Source: Pseudomonas sp. KBW05
GTDB lineage: Bacteria; Pseudomonadota; Gammaproteobacteria; Pseudomonadales; Pseudomonadaceae
Assembly: GCF_003852405.1 (NCBI RefSeq)
Contig: NZ_QAJM01000007.1
Coordinates: 62,001 to 126,000, forward strand
Length of the DNA stretch: 64,000 bases
Direction of reading: 5' to 3'
Part shown: piece by piece, positions 1 to 7,450 of the stretch
Numbering within the stretch: position 1 is the stretch's first letter
Layout: each line of letters begins with the position of its first letter
Notes under the pieces: model-generated
Told to the model about the DNA's origin: nothing
Seen by the model: the letters and a program-made list of their open reading frames with translations, nothing else
Databases searched by the model: none
Translations under genes and position numbers: made by a program

Positions 1-226
1 GACCCCTTACGCCTACTTGAACCAGGTTGCGCCGCTGACCGAAGGCGAGCACGTGGTGGAAGCCATCCTCGCCGACGCCGCTGAGTGCAAGCTGCTGCAA
101 ATCGAACCCACGGAGCCGTGCCTGTTGATTCGCCGCCGCACCTGGTCCGGTCGCCAACCGGTGACTGCCGCACGGTTGATCCACCCCGGTTCCCGTCACA
201 GCCTGGAAGGACGTTTCAGTAAATGA
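1..226 (+). CDS. hutC: HutC, histidine utilisation repressor (3' end only)
   Basis: Only the last 74 or so codons are present; the reading frame is already open at position 2 and stops with TGA at 224-226. The peptide reads TPYAYLNQVAPLTEGEHVVE and ends in LIHPGSRHSLEGRFSK, as in the C-terminal UTRA effector-binding domain of GntR-family HutC. In that family an N-terminal winged helix, outside this window, binds DNA, and urocanate is the inducer. The next gene, hutD, starts inside the stop region (ATGA overlap), so the two are translationally coupled. A match to the known HutC operator lies before hutU at 1103-1116. A TTG at 17 is not a real start because homology continues upstream of it. 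Confidence 0.88.
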   Translation, partial: TPYAYLNQVAPLTEGEHVVEAILADAAECKLLQIEPTEPCLLIRRRTWSGRQPVTAARLIHPGSRHSLEGRFSK

Positions 227-783
227 GTGCAGTGAAAGTCTGGCGCGCCACTGACTACGTGCGCATGCCGTGGAAAAACGGCGGCGGCAGCACCGAAGAA
301 ATCACCCGTGACGCCGGCAGCGGCCTGGATGGTTTTGGCTGGCGCCTGTCGATTGCCGATATCGCTGAGTCGGGCGGGTTCTCCACCTTTGCCGGCTACC
401 AGCGTTTGATCACCGTGATCCAGGGCGCGGGCATGGTGTTGACTGTGGATGGTGAGGAACAGCGCGGGTTGTTACCGCTGCAAGCGTTCGCGTTCAAGGG
501 TGACAGCCAGGTGGCGTGTCGCTTGATCACCGGGCCGATTCGCGATTTCAACCTGATCTATTCGCCAGCGCGTTATCACGCGCGGTTGCAGTGGGTGGAT
601 GGCGAGCAGCGGATTTTCACTACGGCGCAGACGGTGTTGGTGTTCAGCGTGGCGGATGAAGTGAAAGTGTTGGGCGAGAAGCTCGGCCATCACGATTGCC
701 TGCAAGTGGACGGTAACACTGGCTTGCTGGATATCTCCGTGGCTGGCCGCAGTTGCATCATCGAACTGACCGCGCGCGGTTAA
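223..783 (+). CDS. hutD: HutD family protein
   Basis: A 186-residue protein of the HutD/Ves family, which has a cupin-like beta fold. Its start overlaps the hutC stop by four bases. Recognisable segments are MPWKNGGGSTEEI near residues 13-25 and WRLSIADIAESGGFSTFAGYQR near 40-60, which are conserved in HutD. The biochemical role is unresolved; work on P. fluorescens SBW25 suggests it tempers hut expression, perhaps by binding urocanate or another pathway intermediate. No signal peptide is seen, so it is probably cytosolic. It is transcribed with hutC and separated from hutU by a REPIN and a sigma-54 promoter, so it need not share the hutU transcript. Confidence 0.88.
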   Translation: MSAVKVWRATDYVRMPWKNGGGSTEEITRDAGSGLDGFGWRLSIADIAESGGFSTFAGYQRLITVIQGAGMVLTVDGEEQRGLLPLQAFAFKGDSQVACRLITGPIRDFNLIYSPARYHARLQWVDGEQRIFTTAQTVLVFSVADEVKVLGEKLGHHDCLQVDGNTGLLDISVAGRSCIIELTARG

Positions 784-785
784 AA

Positions 786-876
786 ATGTGGGAGCGGGCT
801 TGCTCGCGAAAGCGGTGTATCAGTACCAGATGAGCTGGCTGACCTACCGCATTCGCGAGCAAGCCCGCTCCCACAT
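786..876. repeat. REPIN (inverted pair of REP sequences)
   Basis: Two inverted arms, tgtgggagcgggcttgctcg and its complement, enclose about 40 bp of unrelated sequence. The same arm recurs at many intergenic sites in this window. Such REPINs in fluorescent pseudomonads are mobilised by a RAYT transposase; no RAYT gene is present here. Confidence 0.92.
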
Positions 877-1081
877 TGGTTTTGTGGTGTTCACAAAACT
901 TGTTTCCAACCCGCGCACCACTTTGTTACCGAACGCCCCAGCATGGCGCAAAGCCATGCCGACGCAACAAACATCCCCCGCGACAAAACTCCCTCGTAAG
1001 AAATTTCATCAACCCCCGAAGCCTTAATTTCCAAGGCTCGCACGCCCTTTCCCGAAAAATATCAACAGCCCCCTCCGCAAG

Positions 1082-1098
1082 TTGGCCGCTTGATTGCA
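1082..1098 (+). promoter_or_regulatory. Sigma-54 (-24/-12) promoter of hutU
   Basis: The 17-mer TTGGCCGCTTGATTGCA has GG at 1084-1085 and GC at 1096-1097 with exactly ten bases between, as sigma-54 requires, and matches the TTGGC and TTGCA ends of the consensus. The predicted transcription start, around 1109, falls inside the HutC operator just downstream, so repressor binding would directly occlude the start. Sigma-54 and CbrAB dependence of hutU is known from P. fluorescens SBW25; the assignment here is by sequence match. Confidence 0.8.
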
Positions 1099-1102
1099 TA
1101 TG

Positions 1103-1116
1103 CTTGTATGTACAAG
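1103..1116. promoter_or_regulatory. HutC operator
   Basis: CTTGTATGTACAAG contains TGTA-N2-TACA at 1105-1114, the motif reported for HutC in Pseudomonas. It is a near-perfect palindrome with CTTGTA/TACAAG arms. It lies 5 bp downstream of the -12 element, positioned to block initiation at hutU until urocanate releases HutC. Confidence 0.85.
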
Positions 1117-1187
1117 TAAAGATGTGTGCGTAAGAGTCCACATCGCACCAATCAAGTATGCGCATCGATCGCTGAGGAGTCTGAGTT

Positions 1188-2858
1188 GTGACCAAGCCTA
1201 CTAAATACCGTGACGTAGAAATCCGCGCCGCCCACGGTAACAAGCTCACCGCCAAAAGCTGGCTGACTGAAGCGCCGCTGCGCATGCTGATGAACAACCT
1301 CGACCCACAAGTGGCCGAGAACCCGAAAGAGCTGGTGGTGTACGGCGGTATCGGCCGTGCGGCGCGCAACTGGGAGTGCTACGACCAGATCGTCGAGAGC
1401 CTGACCAACCTGAACGACGACGAAACCCTGCTGGTGCAATCCGGCAAGCCGGTCGGCGTGTTCAAGACCCACAGCAATGCACCGCGCGTACTGATCGCCA
1501 ACTCCAACCTGGTGCCGCACTGGGCCAGCTGGGAACACTTCAACGAACTGGATGCCAAGGGCCTGGCCATGTACGGCCAGATGACCGCCGGCAGCTGGAT
1601 CTACATCGGCAGCCAGGGCATCGTCCAGGGCACCTACGAAACCTTCGTCGAAGCCGGTCGCCAACATTACAACAGCGACCTGACAGGGCGCTGGGTGCTC
1701 ACCGCCGGTCTCGGCGGCATGGGCGGCGCGCAGCCATTGGCCGCCACCCTGGCCGGTGCATGCTCGCTGAACATTGAATGCCAGCAGGTCAGCATCGATT
1801 TCCGCCTGGCCAGCCGCTATGTCGATGAGCAAGCCACCGACCTCGACGACGCCCTGGCGCGCATCGCCAAGTACACCAAGGAAGGCAAGGCCATCTCCAT
1901 CGCCCTGCTGGGTAACGCCGCCGAAATCCTGCCGGAGCTGGTCAAGCGCGGCGTGCGCCCGGACATGGTCACCGACCAGACCAGCGCCCACGACCCGCTC
2001 AACGGCTACCTGCCCGCCGGCTGGACCTGGGACGAATACCGTGCCCGTGCCAAGACCGAGCCTGCCGCTGTAATCAAGGCCGCCAAGCAGTCGATGGCCG
2101 TACACGTTAAAGCCATGCTGGATTTCCAAAAGCAAGGCATCCCAACCTTCGACTACGGCAACAACATCCGTCAGATGGCCCAGGAAGAAGGCGTGGAAAA
2201 CGCCTTCGACTTCCCGGGTTTCGTCCCGGCCTACATCCGCCCGCTGTTCTGCCGTGGCATCGGCCCGTTCCGCTGGGCGGCGCTGTCCGGCGACCCGCAG
2301 GACATCTACAAGACCGACGCCAAAGTCAAAGAGCTGATCCCCGACGACGCCCACCTGCACAACTGGTTGGACATGGCGCGCGAGCGCATCAGCTTCCAGG
2401 GCCTGCCGGCGCGTATCTGCTGGGTTGGCCTGGGCCAGCGCGCCAAGCTCGGCCTGGCGTTCAACGAAATGGTCCGCAGCGGCGAGCTGTCGGCGCCGGT
2501 GGTCATCGGCCGTGACCACCTCGACTCCGGCTCGGTATCCAGCCCGAACCGTGAAACCGAAGCGATGCAGGACGGATCTGACGCCGTGTCCGACTGGCCA
2601 CTGCTCAACGCCCTGCTCAACACCGCGAGCGGCGCGACCTGGGTTTCGCTGCACCACGGTGGCGGCGTTGGCATGGGCTTCTCCCAGCACTCCGGCATGG
2701 TGATCGTCTGCGACGGTACCGACGAAGCGGCGGAGCGCATTGCCCGCGTGCTGCACAACGACCCGGCGACCGGGGTGATGCGTCACGCCGATGCCGGTTA
2801 CCAGATCGCCATCGACTGCGCCAAAGAGCAGGGTCTCAACCTCCCGATGATCAAGTAA
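1188..2858 (+). CDS. hutU: Urocanate hydratase (urocanase)
   Basis: Urocanase catalyses step two of histidine breakdown, urocanate to imidazolonepropionate, using tightly bound NAD+ as an electrophile. The 556-residue length is standard. Visible features are the NAD-binding loop GLGGMGGAQ at 174-182 and the signature [10 protein letters not shown] with the active-site cysteine at 411. It starts with GTG, chosen because GAGGAG lies 8 bases upstream and the product begins [17 protein letters not shown] as in relatives. It is the first gene of the main hut transcript, behind the sigma-54 promoter and HutC operator. A REPIN separates it from the permease gene that follows. Confidence 0.98.
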   Translation: MTKPTKYRDVEIRAAHGNKLTAKSWLTEAPLRMLMNNLDPQVAENPKELVVYGGIGRAARNWECYDQIVESLTNLNDDETLLVQSGKPVGVFKTHSNAPRVLIANSNLVPHWASWEHFNELDAKGLAMYGQMTAGSWIYIGSQGIVQGTYETFVEAGRQHYNSDLTGRWVLTAGLGGMGGAQPLAATLAGACSLNIECQQVSIDFRLASRYVDEQATDLDDALARIAKYTKEGKAISIALLGNAAEILPELVKRGVRPDMVTDQTSAHDPLNGYLPAGWTWDEYRARAKTEPAAVIKAAKQSMAVHVKAMLDFQKQGIPTFDYGNNIRQMAQEEGVENAFDFPGFVPAYIRPLFCRGIGPFRWAALSGDPQDIYKTDAKVKELIPDDAHLHNWLDMARERISFQGLPARICWVGLGQRAKLGLAFNEMVRSGELSAPVVIGRDHLDSGSVSSPNRETEAMQDGSDAVSDWPLLNALLNTASGATWVSLHHGGGVGMGFSQHSGMVIVCDGTDEAAERIARVLHNDPATGVMRHADAGYQIAIDCAKEQGLNLPMIK

Positions 2859-2862
2859 GGCG

Positions 2863-2969
2863 ATGTGGGAGCGGGCTTTTGTGGGAGCGGGCTTGCTCGC
2901 GAATACGGTGGGTCAGCTACAGATGCATTGACTGAAAGTCCGCTTTCGCGAGCAAGCCCGCTCCCACAT
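2863..2969. repeat. REPIN with a duplicated left arm unit
   Basis: The right arm is the usual single REP. The left arm carries two consecutive 16-bp units, tgtgggagcgggcttt (2864-2879) and tgtgggagcgggcttg (2880-2895), so this copy has grown by one unit on one side. It lies between hutU and the permease gene. Confidence 0.9.
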
Positions 2970-3016
2970 TTGATCTGCGCTGATCTAGATAACAATCCAC
3001 CAGAGGTTGAACCGAC

Positions 3017-4462
3017 ATGGCTGCAAATGACACCACCCCGTTGATCGAGAAACGTTCGATCGACTACATCCCGGAAGCGGAAAGACACGGTCGTCTATTT
3101 AGCCAGTTCACCCTGTGGATGGGCGCCAACCTGCAAATCACCGCGATTGTCACCGGGGCCTTGGCCGTGGTGTTGGGCGGTGATGTGTTCTGGTCGTTGA
3201 TCGGTCTGTTCATCGGCCAGCTGCTGGGCGGTGGGGTCATGGCGTTGCATGCGGCGCAAGGGCCCAAGTTGGGCCTGCCGCAGATGATCTCCAGCCGGGT
3301 GCAGTTTGGTGTGTATGGCGCGGCGATTCCGATCGTGCTGGTGTGCCTGATGTACCTCGGGTTCACCGCGACGGGCACGGTGTTGTCCGGCCAGGCGCTA
3401 GGCCAGTTGTTTGGTGTCAGCGACAGTGTTGGCATCCTGATTTTCGCCAGTGTCATTGTGCTGGTGACGGTGCTCGGTTACCGGGTGATCCACTTCATCG
3501 GCCGCGTCGCCAGCGTCATTGGGGTGATTGCCTTTGTGTACCTGTTCAGCCGTCTGATGAGCCAGACCGACGTGGGTGCGCTCCTGCAAATCCGTCACTT
3601 CAGCTGGAGCAGTTTCCTGCTGGCGGTGTCGCTGGCGGCGTCCTGGCAGATCGCATTCGGCCCGTACGTGGCGGACTACTCGCGCTACTTGCCGAGCAGC
3701 ACGTCGTCAGTGAAAACCTTCCTCGCGGCAGGCGCGGGTTCGGTGATCGGTGCCCAGGTGGCGATGGTGCTCGGCGTGTTTGCCGCGGCCATGTCCAACG
3801 GGCAATTCGCCGGTCATGAGGTGGCCTACATCGTCGGTTTGAGCGGTACGGGTGCTACGGCTGCGTTGCTGTACTTCAGCATCGCGTTTGGCAAGGTGAC
3901 CATCTCTACGCTGAACTCCTACGGCAGCTTCATGTGCATCGCCACCATCGTCAGCGGTTTTCGCGGGCGTATGGAAGTCACGCGCATGCAGCGCCTGGTG
4001 TTCGTGCTGGCGATTGTCGGTACGGCGACCCTGATCGCGTTGCTCGGCCAGCACTCGTTCCTCGGTGCGTTCAAGTCGTTCATCTTGTTCCTGCTGGCGT
4101 TTTTCACGCCCTGGAGCGCGATCAACCTGGTGGACTACTACTGCATCACCCGCGACCGCTATGACGTGCCGGCGCTGGCCGATCCGAACGGTCGTTATGG
4201 CCGCTGGAACCTGCTGGGTATCAGCGTCTATGTGTTCGGTGTGTTGGTGCAGTTGCCGTTCATCTCCACCAAGTTCTACACCGGCCCTTTGGTGGCCGCC
4301 CTGGGCGATGTGGATATTTCCTGGATCATCGGCCTGGTACTGCCCGCCGCCCTGTACTACGTGTGTGCGAAAAAATGGCACGGCAGCGTGCCCGCTCAAC
4401 TGATCCTGCCAACAGAGCAGGGCGCTGTACCAACAACAACCGGGCTGGCGGCACAAGCCTGA
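3017..4462 (+). CDS. hutTu: Urocanate permease, NCS1 (cytosine/purine permease) family
   Basis: A 481-residue integral membrane protein with about 12 hydrophobic segments and the look of the NCS1/CodB family (cytosine, uracil, thiamine, allantoin transporters): an N-terminal SIDYIPEAERHG segment, then FTLWMGANLQ in the first membrane helix and FGPYVADYSRYLP in the middle. In SBW25 the NCS1 gene at this exact place between hutU and the ABC genes is HutTu, a urocanate-specific importer; that identity is inferred here from position and family. Urocanate is both carbon source and inducer, so uptake would also trigger derepression. The start is preceded by AGAGG. An AACAACAA motif (4432-4439) of the type bound by Hfq/Crc lies near the end of the gene. 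Confidence 0.85.
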   Translation: MAANDTTPLIEKRSIDYIPEAERHGRLFSQFTLWMGANLQITAIVTGALAVVLGGDVFWSLIGLFIGQLLGGGVMALHAAQGPKLGLPQMISSRVQFGVYGAAIPIVLVCLMYLGFTATGTVLSGQALGQLFGVSDSVGILIFASVIVLVTVLGYRVIHFIGRVASVIGVIAFVYLFSRLMSQTDVGALLQIRHFSWSSFLLAVSLAASWQIAFGPYVADYSRYLPSSTSSVKTFLAAGAGSVIGAQVAMVLGVFAAAMSNGQFAGHEVAYIVGLSGTGATAALLYFSIAFGKVTISTLNSYGSFMCIATIVSGFRGRMEVTRMQRLVFVLAIVGTATLIALLGQHSFLGAFKSFILFLLAFFTPWSAINLVDYYCITRDRYDVPALADPNGRYGRWNLLGISVYVFGVLVQLPFISTKFYTGPLVAALGDVDISWIIGLVLPAALYYVCAKKWHGSVPAQLILPTEQGAVPTTTGLAAQA

Positions 4463-4531
4463 TGGGACGTGGACAGGGCAGGATGCCTACTGACTGCCGT
4501 AATCCATTTCAAGATTGGGAGCGTCACAACA

Positions 4532-5497
4532 ATGAAAATGCATAAAACCCTGATGGCTACCTTGCTTTCTGCAGGTTTGCTGGCCAGCGCTGGCGCTCAG
4601 GCGGCCGGCTGGTGCGAGTCCGGCAAACCGGTGAAATTCGCCGGCCTGAACTGGGAAAGCGGCATGTTGCTTACCGACATCCTGCAAACCGTGCTGGAAA
4701 AAGGCTACGACTGCAAAACCGATAGCCTGCCAGGCAATTCCATCACCATGGAAAACGCCCTGAGCAGCAATGACATCCAGGTGTTCGCCGAAGAATGGGT
4801 AGGCCGCAGCGAAGTCTGGAACAAGGCCGAGAAGGCCGGCAAAGTCGTCGGCGTTGGTGCGCCGGTGGTGGGTGCCATCGAAGGCTGGTACGTGCCGCGC
4901 TATGTGATCGAGGGCGATGCCAAACGCAAGCTGGAAGCCAAGGCGCCGGACCTGAAAACCATCGCCGACCTGGCCAAGTACGCCGCCGTGTTCAAGGACC
5001 AGGAAGAACCGTCCAAAGGCCGTTTCTACAACTGCCCGGCCGGTTGGACCTGTGAGCTGGACAACAGCGAAATGCTCAAGAGCTACGGCCTGGAAAGTTC
5101 CTACACCAACTTCCGCCCAGGCACCGGCCCGGCGCTGGATGCGGCGGTATTGTCGAGCTACAAGCGTGGCGAGCCGATCCTGTTCTACTACTGGTCGCCA
5201 ACGCCGCTGATGGGCCAGGTCGATCTGGTCAAGCTGGAAGAAAAAGCCGGTGTGGATAAGAGCGTGACCATCAAGGTCGGCCTGTCCAAGACCTTCCACG
5301 AGCAAGCCCCGGAACTGGTGGCCGTGCTGGAAAAGGTCAACCTGCCGATCGACCTGCTGAACCAGAACCTGGGTCGCATGGCCAAGGAGCGAATTGAGTC
5401 GCCAAAACTGGCGAAAATTTTCCTCAAGGAACATCCTGAAGTCTGGCACGCATGGGTGAGCGACGACGCAGCCAAGAAAATCGACGCGGCCTTGTAG
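4532..5497 (+). CDS. hutX: HutX, periplasmic histidine-binding protein of a betaine-type ABC importer
   Basis: A 321-residue secreted binding protein of the OpuAC (glycine betaine/proline) fold. The start at 4532 is chosen because it opens a clean signal peptide, MKMHKTLMATLLSAGLLASA followed by GAQAAG, with cleavage after AQA; an upstream in-frame GTG would spoil it. The mature part has WYVPRYVIEG and GWTC/PLMGQVDLVKL segments typical of betaine-type binding proteins. It precedes hutW and hutV, its permease and ATPase. In Pseudomonas HutXWV imports histidine although the family name suggests betaine; this specificity is inferred from the hut context. Confidence 0.9.
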   Translation: MKMHKTLMATLLSAGLLASAGAQAAGWCESGKPVKFAGLNWESGMLLTDILQTVLEKGYDCKTDSLPGNSITMENALSSNDIQVFAEEWVGRSEVWNKAEKAGKVVGVGAPVVGAIEGWYVPRYVIEGDAKRKLEAKAPDLKTIADLAKYAAVFKDQEEPSKGRFYNCPAGWTCELDNSEMLKSYGLESSYTNFRPGTGPALDAAVLSSYKRGEPILFYYWSPTPLMGQVDLVKLEEKAGVDKSVTIKVGLSKTFHEQAPELVAVLEKVNLPIDLLNQNLGRMAKERIESPKLAKIFLKEHPEVWHAWVSDDAAKKIDAAL

Positions 5498-5569
5498 GTC
5501 AAGTGTGCCCGGCTACCCTGAGGGGTCGGCCGGGCGCCTGGCCACAACCCATTGGATCGAGAGCACGAT

Positions 5570-6421
5570 ATGTTTCCTGAGAGTTTTACGTTTTCCATCG
5601 CCGACTGGGTCAACGGTTGGGTGGACTCACTGGTCACCAACTACGGTGATGTGTTCCGGCACATTTCCGACACCCTGTTGTGGGCCATCGTTAACCTGGA
5701 AGGGCTGCTGCGCGCGGCGCCCTGGTGGCTGATGCTGGCCATCGTCGGCGGCGTCGCCTGGCACGCCACCCGCAAGGTGGTGACCACGGCGGTGATCGTC
5801 GGTTTGCTGTTCCTGGTGGGCGCGGTTGGCCTGTGGGACAAGCTGATGCAGACGCTGGCCTTGATGATGGTCGCCACGGTGATCTCGGTGCTGATCGGCA
5901 TCCCGCTGGGCATCCTCTCGGCGCGCAGCAATCGCCTGCGTTCGGTGCTGATGCCGCTGCTGGACATCATGCAAACCATGCCGAGCTTCGTGTACCTGAT
6001 CCCGGTGCTGATGCTGTTTGGCCTAGGCAAGGTCCCGGCGATTTTCGCCACGGTGATCTACGCCGCGCCGCCACTGATTCGCCTGACCGACCTGGGCATT
6101 CGCCAGGTGGACGGCGAAGTCATGGAAGCCATCAACGCCTTTGGTGCCAACCGCTGGCAGCAACTGTTCGGCGTGCAACTGCCGCTGGCGCTGCCAAGCA
6201 TCATGGCCGGCATCAACCAGACGACCATGATGGCGCTGTCGATGGTGGTGATCGCCTCGATGATCGGTGCCCGCGGCTTGGGTGAAGACGTGTTGGTCGG
6301 CATCCAGACCCTCAACGTCGGGCGCGGCCTTGAGGCCGGCTTGGCGATCGTGATTCTCGCAGTGGTCATCGACCGCATTACCCAGGCCTATGGTCGTCCA
6401 CGGCATGAGGCGAGCAAATGA
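5570..6421 (+). CDS. hutW: HutW, ABC importer permease
   Basis: A 283-residue inner-membrane permease of the ProW/OpuAB type. Several hydrophobic helices occupy roughly residues 45-90 and 95-270, and the cytoplasmic coupling loop [20 protein letters not shown], which contacts the ATPase, lies near residues 170-190. The start at 5570 ([12 protein letters not shown]) is preferred over an in-frame TTG 18 bases upstream because the protein aligns from MFPES and GAGAG lies just before it. The gene overlaps hutV by four bases (ATGA), indicating coupled translation of permease and ATPase. Confidence 0.92.
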   Translation: MFPESFTFSIADWVNGWVDSLVTNYGDVFRHISDTLLWAIVNLEGLLRAAPWWLMLAIVGGVAWHATRKVVTTAVIVGLLFLVGAVGLWDKLMQTLALMMVATVISVLIGIPLGILSARSNRLRSVLMPLLDIMQTMPSFVYLIPVLMLFGLGKVPAIFATVIYAAPPLIRLTDLGIRQVDGEVMEAINAFGANRWQQLFGVQLPLALPSIMAGINQTTMMALSMVVIASMIGARGLGEDVLVGIQTLNVGRGLEAGLAIVILAVVIDRITQAYGRPRHEASK

Positions 6422-7242
6422 CTACTGTCAGCAAAATCGAAGTCAAAAACGTCTTCAAGATCTTCGGCGCCCGTTCCAAGGAAGCGCTGTCGCTGATCGG
6501 CCAGGGCAAGACCAAGGACCAGGTGCTGGCCGAGACCGGCTGTGTGGTCGGCGTGAACGACCTGTCCCTGAGCATCGGCACCGGTGAGATCTTTGTGATC
6601 ATGGGCCTGTCGGGCTCCGGCAAGTCCACCCTGGTGCGCCACTTCAACCGCCTGATCGACCCCACCAGCGGCGCGATCCTGGTGGACGGCGAAGACATCC
6701 TGCAACTGGACATGGAAGCCCTGCGCCAATTCCGTCGGCACAAGATCAGCATGGTGTTCCAGAGCTTCGGCCTGTTGCCCCACAAGAGCGTGCTCGACAA
6801 CGTCGCCTACGGCCTGAAAGTGCGCGGCGAAAGCAAGCAGGTGTGCGCCGAACGCGCGCTGCACTGGATCGAAACCGTGGGCCTCAAAGGCTACGAAAAC
6901 AAATACCCGCACCAGCTCTCCGGTGGCATGCGCCAGCGCGTTGGCCTGGCCCGGGCATTGGCGGCTGACACCGACATCATCCTCATGGACGAAGCGTTCA
7001 GCGCCCTCGACCCGCTGATCCGCGCCGAGATGCAGGACCAGTTGCTGGAGCTGCAAAAGACCCTGCACAAGACCATCGTGTTCATCACCCACGACCTTGA
7101 TGAAGCGGTGCGGATCGGCAACCGCATTGCGATCCTCAAGGACGGCAAGCTGATCCAGGTCGGCACGCCCCGCGAGATCCTGCATTCGCCGGCGGATGAG
7201 TATGTGGACCGGTTTGTTCAGCGGCGGGCGGCGGTGGTCTGA
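6418..7242 (+). CDS. hutV: HutV, ABC importer ATPase
   Basis: A 274-residue ATP-binding subunit. Walker A is GLSGSGKST near residue 63, the signature is LSGGMRQR near 162, Walker B is [13 protein letters not shown] near 187, and the H-loop is FITHDLDEA near 221. It resembles ProV/OpuAA but stops before the C-terminal CBS domains found in ProV (about 400 residues), so osmosensing through CBS is not expected. It drives HutW-mediated histidine uptake from HutX. It ends just before a cluster of REP repeats that separates it from hutH1. Confidence 0.93.
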   Translation: MTTVSKIEVKNVFKIFGARSKEALSLIGQGKTKDQVLAETGCVVGVNDLSLSIGTGEIFVIMGLSGSGKSTLVRHFNRLIDPTSGAILVDGEDILQLDMEALRQFRRHKISMVFQSFGLLPHKSVLDNVAYGLKVRGESKQVCAERALHWIETVGLKGYENKYPHQLSGGMRQRVGLARALAADTDIILMDEAFSALDPLIRAEMQDQLLELQKTLHKTIVFITHDLDEAVRIGNRIAILKDGKLIQVGTPREILHSPADEYVDRFVQRRAAVV

Positions 7243-7269
7243 GCCAAAAGGTGTGGTGCGGCTGCTGGC

Positions 7270-7300
7270 CCTTTCGCGAGCAAGCCAGCTCCCACATTTG
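7270..7300. repeat. Single REP
   Basis: A solitary right-arm REP (ttcgcgagcaagccagctcc followed by cacat), using the cagctcc variant. With the REP at 7313 it forms a close inverted pair. Confidence 0.8.
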
Positions 7301-7310
7301 GAATGCATTC

Positions 7311-7450
7311 CCCTGTGGGAGCTGGCTTGCCTGCGATGAGGCCAGTGAAGCTGCACCAAAATTGAAGAAGGTATGAATCCCCCTGTGGGAGCGGGCTTGC
7401 TCGCGAAGAGGCCGGCAAAGCTACGCAAGAATTAACGAAGGTATGAAGAT
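7311..7450. repeat. 70-bp tandem duplication carrying REP plus hutH1 start region
   Basis: Two imperfect copies with an exact 70-bp period: 7311-7380 and 7381-7450. Each contains CCCTGTGGGA, a REP arm, a GAGGCC segment, an A-rich stretch and GAAGGTATGAA. In the second copy the GAAGG serves hutH1. In the first copy the same signal sits before a 20-codon reading frame (7373-7435). The REP in copy one is the ctggcttgcctgcgat variant, and in copy two the cgggcttgctcgcgaa variant. Confidence 0.8.

Larger units (their letters stand above)
784..1187. other. hutD-hutU intergenic region
   Basis: This 404-bp gene-free stretch holds a full REPIN (786-876), an approximately 200-bp segment with no recognisable coding potential, a sigma-54 type promoter (1082-1098), a HutC operator (1103-1116) and the hutU ribosome binding site (GAGGAG, 1174-1179). 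The segment between REPIN and promoter is where an enhancer-binding activator such as CbrB or NtrC would be expected to bind, but no site could be assigned by eye. Confidence 0.7.

Noticed and set aside
1152-2786. Long open frame on the minus strand opposite hutU
   Set aside because: Mirror frame of a high-GC gene; no homology and biased composition, while hutU is a certain match.
4432-4439. AACAACAA as a Hfq/Crc site controlling hutX
   Set aside because: It matches the motif but lies about 95 bases before the hutX start, inside the preceding gene, too far for direct translational blocking.
4469-4531. Upstream GTG start for hutX
   Set aside because: It would place 21 extra residues before a complete signal peptide; the ATG at 4532 is better.
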